Positions 1 through 9,256 of a DNA stretch of 35,680 nucleotides are shown one piece after another. The position numbers were made by a program, and so were the translations under genes. The stretch's first letter is position 1, and each line of letters begins with the position of its first letter. Source of the stretch: Gammaproteobacteria bacterium (GTDB lineage Bacteria; Pseudomonadota; Gammaproteobacteria; Enterobacterales; Kangiellaceae); NCBI GenBank assembly GCA_029880585.1, contig JAOUOC010000007.1:1-35680 (forward strand), written 5' to 3'. Under the pieces are notes generated by a model that was given only the letters and a program-made list of their open reading frames with translations, did no database searches and was not told the DNA's origin.

Positions 1-3000
1 CTGACTGTACCATTGAATTGCAGAAGCAATATTAGTCAGTTGAATATTACTTGGTGTATCCGGATCAATCTCTGCAACATAACTGATAATTAATCGTTGA
101 TCTGCACCAATTGCCGCTGCAGCTGACATCATAGTGAAAGTAATAGAACAATCCGGCTCTCCGAGGAAGCTGATCTGATAATCTGTATCTTGTACCAGAA
201 CAGCAGAAACAGGTGTTATTCCATCTGCTGCAAAAATTTGAGCAGTAATACCCGTTGGTGCATTGGCACACATGCCACCAGGTGTTGGATTGGGCAATTG
301 GTCTTTTACTGTTACATCCCAGGCTGGAGATGTTCCCGTATTATGTACATTAATAATAAAGGTGCCAGGCTGTCCTAATCGCAAGGTATCTGGCCCAGTT
401 TTTTCGAGAATCAGGACATCAGGTTCAATAATGGTTGTCGTATTACTCGTTCCCGACTGCCCGGGATCTTGAGTTGCACCATAGGTATAATCAGCAGTAT
501 TGGCAAATGTTAATCCATTGACGTTAACAGCAGAATCATTAACCAGTAATTGTATTTCAATGACAACTTGCTCATTAGCCGGAATATCAATACCGATATT
601 TGGATCTTCAATAATCAGATTTTTACTATCACCGGTATTAACTGGAGTCCATGGCTGACTGCCCGAAATTTTACTTACACTGACAAAACCGAGATCTGCA
701 GACAATCCATTCAAATCATCCAGAATTCTGACATTGTCCAATGGTGTGGGCGAAGGGATTGATGGAACAGTAATCTGGTAAGTGATGGTTTCACCAATCG
801 TTACTTGCGTTTGACTGGTTACCTTGCTCAAAGCGCTAGGCTGGGTAATAAGACTGGCAGTTACCGGCGCAGAGAAATAATCATTCTCAACTGGCGCGCC
901 ACTTCCATCTCTTTCATTAACATTGATACCATCCAGACCAGTCCATTTGGCAACAACACTATTGGTCAGTTGTTGTCCTGGTTGGGCCGAGGGTAAAACG
1001 TCAACCGCATAGGTTAATGTGACTGTTGCACCTTCAGGAACATCAATATCTGCTGTTCCACTGGCCAAATCCCATCTCAAGGTTTGAGCAGTTGCAACGC
1101 CATCACCCGCAATAATCGGTTCACCTATTGTATTCCCTGTACCTGTAATGCTGGCACTTCCTGCTTGATAAGCCATACCCAGAGTTAGACTGTCTTCAAT
1201 CACCAAATCAAAAGCGGATGAGAAATTAGCACCACTGTCCGAAACTAACGTCACAGTGTAAGTCAACACATCGCCTGGATTTGGTGCTATGGTAGGAGAA
1301 ACGGTTTTGTTAACATTGATAGATGGCTCAACAATATTCAATTGCGCGCTGGTTGCAGTAACCGGAACCGGTAAATCAGCATGGGTATAAGATGCTGTAT
1401 TATCAAATGATATTCCGGCATTGGCAAAACTGTTATTCGCCACTCGGGTTTGCAAAATTACAATTGCCTGTTCACCAGCCGGAATTTGAGCAATCGCCAG
1501 ATTTACACTTTGTCCGCTAGTGGTATCAGTTAAGGCAATTGGATTACCAGCCAAATCCACTGCAGAAGCTGATAAATAGGTAAGCGCATCATGAAGTTGA
1601 TCCGTTAATACCACATTGCTCAGTGCTGCACTAACGGGTGTCGAAGGAATGGTGATAGTGTAAGTAACTGTATCTCCAATGGTGACTTCATTGGTTGCAG
1701 GTACTGAGATTACCTTGCTTAATGGTGTAGCACCCACCACATTGGACAAATAAAATGAAGAGATAATGCCATCAACAAATTGTTGCCCTGAAGACGAAGG
1801 TAATGACCAATACTCGCCCAGACTTGCTGCATTATTCCAGGTTTGATTGGCGCCAAAATCAGTGTAAAAGCCTATCTGATAATCAACGACTACACACTGC
1901 CCTGCCAAAACAGGTTTGATTATTTGTATTTGTAACGTACCACCTCTGGTCGCCGGCAATGTCAGTAAATAATCGGCACCTTGTGTAGCATTGATACCAC
2001 CAATACTCACCGTTAATCCACTAATACTGACTTCATCAAATTGGGTGGCTAAAACATCACTGATCAGAACATCATAGGCTGGGGCGGCAGGTGATGCGAC
2101 ATTACAGGATTGCAACTGGAAGGCGACAGTATCATTTGCCACATCGACATTCAGTGGCGTTGCCATGGTATTGCTGACGCCATTCCCGACTTTGCTCAAG
2201 TTCGTCATAACCGGTTGCAATAGGGTGATGGTGGCTGTAGATTGTAAACGAGCAGGGTCGACCACTGTGACACCATTGACATCGAGATAAGCTAACGTTG
2301 CTGTATTGGTTAGACTTGTAGAAGGTTGTTGAGTTATTCCGGCATCGGGTAAAACTCTGGCAACATATTCAATCACAATTGAATCATTTGGCGTACCATC
2401 ATTACTCGGATTGTTGGTAACAGTGGAAAAATTCCAAGCCAGATTACCTGTGTCACCATTAGCTGGTTGGCTTGCCAAAGTATAATTAAAGACAGAAGCC
2501 CCTGAAGCTGGCGTAATGGCAACCAATGAATCAAATGCCATACCAGCAGGCAATACATCCGTCACAGCTACTGATTCAGTGACACCTTCTCCCAAACTGA
2601 GAGCCAAACGATACGTCACTGTATCCCCAATTCGAACAGTAGAATCATTGGCTGTACTACCATCTGTGATCCAGCTGTCAGACACTACCGATTTAACAAG
2701 TGAATTGTTATCAACGCTCGTCAATGTGACGGATATTGCGGTAACACAATAATCATCAGGTGCTGTAATTGTAGGGCAACCTGTTCCATCTCTTTCAGAT
2801 GCAGTTGCGAAATCTAATGAACGCCAATCCACATGGGCAGTATTGTTAAAACTGACGGCCGTACTGGTATTAACCACTGCCTGATAGGTTAACACTAACG
2901 TTGATCCCGCCGGTAAATCTAATGACAGGTCACCATTGCCCTGTCCCCAGATTATTTCTCCAGTCGGTTCTATCAGTGGGATATCAATAAAACCTGCAAC

Positions 3001-5565
3001 AGGAGCTCCATCTATCTGTGCTGTTGGCGTAAAAGCTGAATTTAAATCCAGATAAGGTGAAAAAGTGTCAAAAACATTGATGTTAAACGCTGTTGAATCA
3101 CCATTATTGGTCAGGCTAATCTGGTACTCAATAATGCTACCGCCACTTATAGGTGCAGGGGTAATGACTGTAGCAGTTTTGCTCGCCACTAATTCTGCTT
3201 CTACCAAAGTCATGCTGGCTGGCAAGCTATCTACGACATTAACCTGTGAAGACGCCAAACCATTAGTTCGGTTAAAGGTGTAAGAAACCAGATTATCAAA
3301 TACATCACCACGATTATTATTGCTGGTGTTTTGTACTTCCACAGTCATATCGATGACAATTTGCCCGCCAGCAACGATATCTATTCCCGTAGCAATATCT
3401 TCCAATATAACATTGGTTGAAGTGCCGGTATTGGTTAAACTCCAACTACCACCAGATACAACAGATGCGGATACAAAGTTTATATCCGTTGCCGATGCTG
3501 CCAAATTATCACGGATTTTCACATCATAAAGCGGGAAATTGATGGGTGTTTCCGGAATCGTAATTTGATAAACAACCTGTTCACCAATAGTTGCAGTAGT
3601 CTGGGTAGCCGTCTTTAAAGCAGGACTTGGCGTCTGAATATTGATTACCGTTGGATCAGAGGCTTCTCCTGGTGCTGATGTGCCGTTAACAAAGGGATCG
3701 TCACTGATGGTTGATACGGTATCAGAAGTTAAATCAGCCTGATTGGAAACCGTATCACCATTGACCAGACTCGAAGCAAGATTAATTTTAAATTCGACAA
3801 TAATTTCACCATAACTGGTCAAATTTAATGGCGATCCATTACCATATAAATGAAACTCGCCAGTTATATTGTTAAAGGTGTAGGTTGTCCCCGGTGGCAA
3901 ACTCACCATAGCAAAAGTATTGGTATCAAAAAATGCAGGATTAAGGGTGTCGGTAATATTGATATTAGTAAACAGGGTATCAATATTGTAAAGTCGTAAT
4001 CGGTACTGAATGGTATCGCCTGGAGCACCAAAGGTTGCAGGATACTGGGTAGTGGTTAAATTGTTGGCTGTTTTTTGAAAAAAGTATCCTGTTAAACCGG
4101 TTGTCAATAAATGGCTATCTTCATGATCACTGATTGTTGTGGTTCCATCTGTCAGGGTTCGGGCGTATGTTCTACGACTATATGTAGCGCCGACAGGCGG
4201 TTCATCAGCACTAAACCATTGAGTTGCACCCGCCACATTGATTAAATCAACACCATCTCCTGTATCCGTCGGCAGTGCATCCAGTTCGCTGGTATAAGTT
4301 ATGATCAAGTGCTCAGATGGACCAATCACCGCTGCACTGGATAGCATGGTAAACTGAAGTTCGCAGGTTGGAGAACCTGAGTAAGTAATGGTGTAATCTA
4401 TACCCGGAAGCAAACTGCCCGCCAGAGGTGTTACGCCATCAGCGGCAAACATCTGCGCCGTTACTGAGGCGGTTGGATCAAAATCACACATCCCTGCCGT
4501 AGGCGTATCAGGTAACAAATCGAGAATGGTGACATCCCATGCGTCACTACCACCAACATTTTGCACATCAATGGTAAAGTCAGCAGAAATGCCAAGATTT
4601 AATGTTGTGGCCGGACTGGTTTTTGTCACAATCAGATCAGGCTCAGCAATTAAAAGTGGTGCTGAAATACCCCACTCACCAGGCAATTCGGTAAATTGTT
4701 CATCTGGTTGAATTATGCCATCTTCATCAATATCAATGTCCCTGTCAAACCACCATTGAGCGGTATTGAAAAATGAAAGTCCTGCTACGTTGGTTACTAC
4801 ATCATTGAGTACCAGCGTTAATTCAACAATGATCTGCTCGCCGGGATTGATAATTGACAAGGGTTTGTAACAAAGGCTGGTTCCAGTCCATGCACCACAG
4901 ATAGATGTTGGTGTCGGTTGATCTTCAGGAACCATCACGACCGGAATACCACTTCCCTTGTAATAGGCGGTAATGCCAACAAATGATAAATCAACGCCCA
5001 TAGCTGCAATGTCATCGAATAACACAACATTACGCAATTCATTGGGCGAAGGAGATCCCAGTCCATCGTTCATATAGGGCAAGGTCAGGGTGTAAATAAA
5101 TGGCTCACCAATGGAGACACTCGTTTTGCCAACAGGATTTTGCTTGTCTATGGTTTCTGCCGGAATAAACAAATCCTGACAGTTATTACTGGAACCATAG
5201 TCAGAACCATTAACAAACCAGATCTTGTGCTCAATGTTGGCGCAAGCCATATTCCCGGTAAATACCACATTGTTAAACACAATCAAATAAATGGAAGGAT
5301 CGTTGGTTTGAAAACTGATGGTTGCCGTTAATGGATTATCAGCAGTAAAGTTTTGAAAGGTACAATCGGTATCAATACTGATTTGTGTTGGAATAGGATA
5401 TCCTGCAGCACCATCTACCACACCAAAAAAAGGGCTAGCTGAACAAAATTCACCCGCCTTTACTGAAGTTGACAAAAACAGTACAAGCAAAAATGCAATT
5501 TTGGCAAGTATCGAACCAACCATTCCAAAACTGTAATTCTTATTTTTGACTGAACTGTCCTGCAT
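1..5565 (-). CDS. Giant secreted DUF11 / conserved-repeat-domain surface protein, C-terminus off window (1855 codons present)
   Basis: Reverse-strand reading from ATG at 5565 (MQDSSVKNKNYSFGMVGSILAKIAFLLVLFLSTSVKAGEFCSASPFF...) stays in frame to codon 3..1 in my hand translation. Upstream GAGGGGA is RBS-like. N-terminal signal peptide, then many modules of the form 'VTIGETVTYTITIPxxP..L.NV.I.D.L...NTAxYTY', typical of DUF11/TIGR01451 repeats. Confidence 0.9.
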   Translation of the reverse strand, partial: MQDSSVKNKNYSFGMVGSILAKIAFLLVLFLSTSVKAGEFCSASPFFGVVDGAAGYPIPTQISIDTDCTFQNFTADNPLTATISFQTNDPSIYLIVFNNVVFTGNMACANIEHKIWFVNGSDYGSSNNCQDLFIPAETIDKQNPVGKTSVSIGEPFIYTLTLPYMNDGLGSPSPNELRNVVLFDDIAAMGVDLSFVGITAYYKGSGIPVVMVPEDQPTPTSICGAWTGTSLCYKPLSIINPGEQIIVELTLVLNDVVTNVAGLSFFNTAQWWFDRDIDIDEDGIIQPDEQFTELPGEWGISAPLLIAEPDLIVTKTSPATTLNLGISADFTIDVQNVGGSDAWDVTILDLLPDTPTAGMCDFDPTASVTAQMFAADGVTPLAGSLLPGIDYTITYSGSPTCELQFTMLSSAAVIGPSEHLIITYTSELDALPTDTGDGVDLINVAGATQWFSADEPPVGATYSRRTYARTLTDGTTTISDHEDSHLLTTGLTGYFFQKTANNLTTTQYPATFGAPGDTIQYRLRLYNIDTLFTNINITDTLNPAFFDTNTFAMVSLPPGTTYTFNNITGEFHLYGNGSPLNLTSYGEIIVEFKINLASSLVNGDTVSNQADLTSDTVSTISDDPFVNGTSAPGEASDPTVINIQTPSPALKTATQTTATIGEQVVYQITIPETPINFPLYDVKIRDNLAASATDINFVSASVVSGGSWSLTNTGTSTNVILEDIATGIDIVAGGQIVIDMTVEVQNTSNNNRGDVFDNLVSYTFNRTNGLASSQVNVVDSLPASMTLVEAELVASKTATVITPAPISGGSIIEYQISLTNNGDSTAFNINVFDTFSPYLDLNSAFTPTAQIDGAPVAGFIDIPLIEPTGEIIWGQGNGDLSLDLPAGSTLVLTYQAVVNTSTAVSFNNTAHVDWRSLDFATASERDGTGCPTITAPDDYCVTAISVTLTSVDNNSLVKSVVSDSWITDGSTANDSTVRIGDTVTYRLALSLGEGVTESVAVTDVLPAGMAFDSLVAITPASGASVFNYTLASQPANGDTGNLAWNFSTVTNNPSNDGTPNDSIVIEYVARVLPDAGITQQPSTSLTNTATLAYLDVNGVTVVDPARLQSTATITLLQPVMTNLSKVGNGVSNTMATPLNVDVANDTVAFQLQSCNVASPAAPAYDVLISDVLATQFDEVSISGLTVSIGGINATQGADYLLTLPATRGGTLQIQIIKPVLAGQCVVVDYQIGFYTDFGANQTWNNAASLGEYWSLPSSSGQQFVDGIISSFYLSNVVGATPLSKVISVPATNEVTIGDTVTYTITIPSTPVSAALSNVVLTDQLHDALTYLSASAVDLAGNPIALTDTTSGQSVNLAIAQIPAGEQAIVILQTRVANNSFANAGISFDNTASYTHADLPVPVTATSAQLNIVEPSINVNKTVSPTIAPNPGDVLTYTVTLVSDSGANFSSAFDLVIEDSLTLGMAYQAGSASITGTGNTIGEPIIAGDGVATAQTLRWDLASGTADIDVPEGATVTLTYAVDVLPSAQPGQQLTNSVVAKWTGLDGINVNERDGSGAPVENDYFSAPVTASLITQPSALSKVTSQTQVTIGETITYQITVPSIPSPTPLDNVRILDDLNGLSADLGFVSVSKISGSQPWTPVNTGDSKNLIIEDPNIGIDIPANEQVVIEIQLLVNDSAVNVNGLTFANTADYTYGATQDPGQSGTSNTTTIIEPDVLILEKTGPDTLRLGQPGTFIINVHNTGTSPAWDVTVKDQLPNPTPGGMCANAPTGITAQIFAADGITPVSAVLVQDTDYQISFLGEPDCSITFTMMSAAAAIGADQRLIISYVAEIDPDTPSNIQLTNIASAIQWYSQ

Positions 5566-5594
5566 ACATTCCCCTCAATCGTTTGGGCTTAGCG

Positions 5595-6938
5595 CTAATT
5601 GGGAGGTAAAAAGTTAAGCGGTAATGTTAATGTCATTGAGCCAACATCTTCTTTGGCTCCAAAATTAAATTTCAATACCCGTTCAATAATTTTCTGATGC
5701 AGAGAATCGGAATTCATATCACTTGAATCAATAGAGCAGGCTGACACACTACCATCAGACTCGATAGTGATTCTCAAAATAATCGTTCCCTGTAATGTAG
5801 GATCATTACGTAATTCACGATTGTAGATACGGAAAAGTGGACCTTTGTATTTTTCAAGAACCTGTAGAATATCTTCATCACTTCTTGATGGTGGCAGGCC
5901 TCCACCTACAGCGCCTTCATCGCCAATGTAATCGGTGCCAATATTACTTTCCACACGTGAAAAACTGATTCCGCTAATACCGGAAATATTGCCATCAACA
6001 CTGCGGCTGAGATTAGTGGTGTTAATACCACTAGTTCCTGTAGTGGCTTGAGTGCTAATAATTGATCGAGTCGACACAACATTTTGACCAGCATTTGACA
6101 GATTTGCCTGCGAACCCAAACGTTGGTCGATATCATTGTCCATCAAATCAGAAAACTCATTTTTTAATGCCAATAAACCGGAAGATTCAGCCTTTTTTCG
6201 AGCGTCTTTTTTCTGCTGCTCGGTAGGCTTTTGCTTACTTGAATCTGTTTTATCAGATGCTTGCTGCTGATTTTGCTCCTGTGGTTTGGGAGGTGGTGGC
6301 TTTTTCTCCTTAATCAGCTTTGCAAACCTTTCTGGCATTTCTTCCTCAACTGTCATATCTCTCTTTATTGGTTCCCATAGAGTAATCAGATAAGACAACA
6401 CTATAGTTGCAAATAGGGTAATCCATAAAATATGACGATAACGCTTCTCATCTTCCCCCTTACTGTTCCAAGGCATAACCACTTTATGGAAAGGAACAAC
6501 ATTAATCTCGCCTTCACGTTCAATAACAAAGGCATCCTTGGCTTCCTCTTCGATTTCCTCAAGTATTGATAGTTCATCTTCGAGTTCAAGAATATAACTT
6601 TTAGAATCAAACAGTTGATGACGAATAATTTCATGCTGTTCATGTAGTTTTTCAACTTTTTCATCATGATTGGCAATCGAGTTTTGAATTCGCTCTATTC
6701 TGCTCTTTGCGGCATTGGCATCCAGATCGCCCCAAAAAAGATGTGAACCTCCAGCATTTTCCAGTTCAGTTAATTTTGCAAGCAGTTCAGATAATAATTG
6801 GTATTTATCAGCCTCTCTTTCAATCTTGTCGAGTTGCTTTTCAATATCTTGTATTTTTTCATTTATTCGGCCATAGTGGTTGTATGCCGAACTCAGTTCG
6901 GTTTTGAGGTCATATTGCTGTTTCATCAACTCATTCAT
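5595..6938 (-). CDS. AgmX/PglI C-terminal (TonB-like) domain membrane protein, GltG/GltJ-like linker
   Basis: 447 aa: N-terminal coiled coil, central TM (ILWITLFATIVLSYLITLW), Pro-rich KKPPPPKP linker, C-terminal 'LQGTIILRITIESDGSVSACSIDSSDMNSDSLHQKIIERVLKFNFG', a TonB-C-like AgmX/PglI signature. Confidence 0.8.
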   Translation of the reverse strand: MNELMKQQYDLKTELSSAYNHYGRINEKIQDIEKQLDKIEREADKYQLLSELLAKLTELENAGGSHLFWGDLDANAAKSRIERIQNSIANHDEKVEKLHEQHEIIRHQLFDSKSYILELEDELSILEEIEEEAKDAFVIEREGEINVVPFHKVVMPWNSKGEDEKRYRHILWITLFATIVLSYLITLWEPIKRDMTVEEEMPERFAKLIKEKKPPPPKPQEQNQQQASDKTDSSKQKPTEQQKKDARKKAESSGLLALKNEFSDLMDNDIDQRLGSQANLSNAGQNVVSTRSIISTQATTGTSGINTTNLSRSVDGNISGISGISFSRVESNIGTDYIGDEGAVGGGLPPSRSDEDILQVLEKYKGPLFRIYNRELRNDPTLQGTIILRITIESDGSVSACSIDSSDMNSDSLHQKIIERVLKFNFGAKEDVGSMTLTLPLNFLPPN

Positions 6939-6941
6939 CAG

Positions 6942-7433
6942 CTACTGCCCCTGAGATGATTTTTGAATAACAGCTAAAGAAATTTTGGCGTATCCGGCAC
7001 TGGTACAACTGGACATAATTTTCTTTAACAGACTAAACTGCGCCCTTCGATCAGCCAGAATGTTAACTTCAGGCAGCTCTTCTTCGTCGGTAACAAGCGT
7101 TCTACTTCTCTGAAGTTCCAACTCGTTTTTAATTTCCTCAATAATATTGGCCTGACGATTAACCACATCCGGCGTATCAGCAACCACCTTGCCCTGAATT
7201 AAAATATTCTCAGGTGTTACCAGAATAACCACTGTTTCCTTTGGTTTGGTTTCAACAACAGAGGCAGGCAAAGTAATCACTTTGGGATTTTGTAATGCCT
7301 CATCAGAAGCTGAGTTAGTTAACAGGAAGAAAACCAGAATAGTAAACACATCCATCAGTGATGTTAAATTCATGCCCGGCGTTTTTTTATGGTTACGCGC
7401 CATTCTCTTCATTCGACGGCTATCATGTCTCAT
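6942..7433 (-). CDS. ExbD/TolR-like biopolymer transport protein (conserved TM Asp retained)
   Basis: 163 aa; N-terminal TM 'MNLTSLMDVFTILVFFLL' aligns with ExbD 'NVTPFIDVMLVLLIIFM'. Confidence 0.85.
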   Translation of the reverse strand: MRHDSRRMKRMARNHKKTPGMNLTSLMDVFTILVFFLLTNSASDEALQNPKVITLPASVVETKPKETVVILVTPENILIQGKVVADTPDVVNRQANIIEEIKNELELQRSRTLVTDEEELPEVNILADRRAQFSLLKKIMSSCTSAGYAKISLAVIQKSSQGQ

Positions 7434-7981
7434 GGCGCATCACCTATCGAAATGTCAGGAAACAAAACTTTTCTTTCAGTTTGAGGCTCTCCACCATCTT
7501 CAGCCGCTTTTTTGATTTCGGCGCCTCTGACAGCATCCATTACGCCGACTAAATTTCGATATTCAATATCAGGTTCTAATAAAATCAAGGCATCCAGTTT
7601 GTCAGGATAACTGGCTTTAATTTTTAAAAGATGCTTGCTTAATGCGGGCAGATCATAAATCTGTTTCTCATTAATTGGTTTGGTAGGCTCCTGAACCAAA
7701 CCTTCGACATAATTTTTATTATCAATTTTGTTCATCTTGGCAATCACTTTTTGATTGCCTCTCAACTCGATAGAACCCTGACGAATAATCACTTCAATAT
7801 TCATCTGAGGCTTATCATCAGCTTCGCTGGGCGCACCGCCCTGCAGATTCAACTCTAAAATTGTAATACGAGAAAAAACCGCAGAAACCAGCAAAAATGG
7901 AACCAGCACTACCATCAAATTCAAAAAGGCAGTGATATCCAGTTCTGGAGCTTCTTTTGATCTTCCCGGACGTCGTCTCAT
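7430..7981 (-). CDS. ExbD/TolR-like protein with Asn in place of the TM Asp
   Basis: 183 aa; 'LDITAFLNLMVVLVPFLLVSA' is the ExbD TM signature. Its 3' end overlaps the start of the next ExbD-like gene by 4 bp. Confidence 0.82.
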   Translation of the reverse strand: MRRRPGRSKEAPELDITAFLNLMVVLVPFLLVSAVFSRITILELNLQGGAPSEADDKPQMNIEVIIRQGSIELRGNQKVIAKMNKIDNKNYVEGLVQEPTKPINEKQIYDLPALSKHLLKIKASYPDKLDALILLEPDIEYRNLVGVMDAVRGAEIKKAAEDGGEPQTERKVLFPDISIGDAP

Positions 7982-7986
7982 AAAAC

Positions 7987-8733
7987 TTACTCTTGTGCTT
8001 CAGAGTTTTCTTCGTTATCGGGTTTCTTACCTGTTTTTTTTGCTGATCTGGTTGATGCAATATCTACCTTTGCGTCATTTTGACGCTTGGTAGTGAGAGA
8101 AATTATATTCAATACTTTTACCGAGGCCATCTCCAGGCTATCTACAATCTCTGCAGTTTTAGATGTCAAATAAGCGTGAACAATCAATAAAGGAATACCT
8201 GCCATCAAACCAAAAGCTGTTGTGTTCATTGCTACCGAAATACTGGCTGAAAGCAAGTCAGCCTTTTCAGCTGGGTTTGCTTTGGCAACAGCGGTAAATG
8301 CTGCTATCAAACCCATAATGGTTCCTAGCAATCCCAGCAAAGTCGAAATATTGGCTAACAATGCAACATAAGGCGTTCTTTTTTCCAGCTGAGGAATAAT
8401 TTCCATCATACCTTCTTCCATTGCAATTTCAATGTCCTCTCTTCTTCTGACTTTACCTTGACGCTCAAGCCCCAGACTCAACAGTTTGCTGATAGTTGAT
8501 TCATCATCATTCTCAACCATCTCTCTGGCTTGCTCAAAATCACCATCAGTCAATACAGGATGTATCTTTTCCCACATTCTTCTGTTGATTTTGCTTTCTT
8601 TCACCAGCTTTATGTATCGCTCTATAGCAATTGCCAAACCAAATGCGAAAACAATCAGGATTGGGTACATAAATGCCCCACCTGTTACAAAAAACGCTAC
8701 TATTGTGTCAATGACATTCGCAATCATATCCAT
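7987..8733 (-). CDS. TolQ/ExbB/MotA family proton channel protein (AglR-like)
   Basis: 248 aa; three hydrophobic segments with 'STLLGLLGTIMGLIAAFTAVA' and 'SISVAMNTTAFGLMAGIPLLIVHAYL', hallmarks of the ExbB/TolQ family. Confidence 0.9.
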   Translation of the reverse strand: MDMIANVIDTIVAFFVTGGAFMYPILIVFAFGLAIAIERYIKLVKESKINRRMWEKIHPVLTDGDFEQAREMVENDDESTISKLLSLGLERQGKVRRREDIEIAMEEGMMEIIPQLEKRTPYVALLANISTLLGLLGTIMGLIAAFTAVAKANPAEKADLLSASISVAMNTTAFGLMAGIPLLIVHAYLTSKTAEIVDSLEMASVKVLNIISLTTKRQNDAKVDIASTRSAKKTGKKPDNEENSEAQE

Positions 8734-8773
8734 TGGATAAACCTCAAAGTTATATTTGGAACAAACACTCGAA

Positions 8774-9079
8774 TTATTTCTGCTTTTGAGTTAATTGGTA
8801 AAACTTTAACTCTCTCTCAAAAACCTGCTTTTCTATCATCTTGTTCTTATCATCATGTAACTCGGAACTCAACGCTGTCTCAACACCAACTTCAGAATCC
8901 TGCCAGGGAACAATGTACAAAGATTTTGGTGCTTCCTTGTTTCCAATGATAGTAAGTCCTGATAAGGATTTTGTCTGAGTTGGCTTGTTGTTTCCATTTT
9001 CACTGGCCACAACAAAACCACTCATTAATAGAGCAACAAAAGATAAAATCAATATAATGACTGAATAAGCTTTTTTCAT
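8774..9079 (-). CDS. Small exported protein of unknown function, motor-cluster associated
   Basis: ORF 8774..9112. The more likely start is internal MKKAYSVIILILSFVALLMSGFVVAS (signal peptide) at 9079. Confidence 0.65.
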   Translation of the reverse strand: MKKAYSVIILILSFVALLMSGFVVASENGNNKPTQTKSLSGLTIIGNKEAPKSLYIVPWQDSEVGVETALSSELHDDKNKMIEKQVFERELKFYQLTQKQK

Positions 9080-9208
9080 ACTTATATAATACAAAGTAAT
9101 TACGCTAATCACCTGAAATAAAAGACAATTTTGTGAACTGTATATGATTGTAGGCTAATATTTGTGAAAGGGTTTTCAATTCAATCAAAAATATTGGTTT
9201 TTTTGAAG

Positions 9209-9238
9209 AAAAACATCTACTCAGCTGATGATGTTTTT
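9209..9238 (-). terminator. Putative intrinsic terminator (T-tracts on both sides, possibly bidirectional)
   Basis: aaaaacatc-tactcagctgat-gatgttttt: 9-bp perfect arms with flanking T/A runs, just downstream of the TPR gene stop at 9257. Confidence 0.5.
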
Positions 9239-9256
9239 TTAATATAATTTTGTTTT

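Noticed and set aside
65-5331. Numerous short ORFs in the track (65..271, 190..378, 2373..2558, 2516..2752, 3065..3283, 5140..5331 and others)
   Set aside because: All overlap the continuous, signal-peptide-bearing minus-strand DUF11 reading frame; compositions are consistent with shadow ORFs.
5906-8060. Shadow ORFs such as 5906..6136, 6401..6676, 7246..7515 and 7818..8060
   Set aside because: They overlap strongly supported ExbD/AgmX/TolQ genes in other frames and lack recognisable domains.
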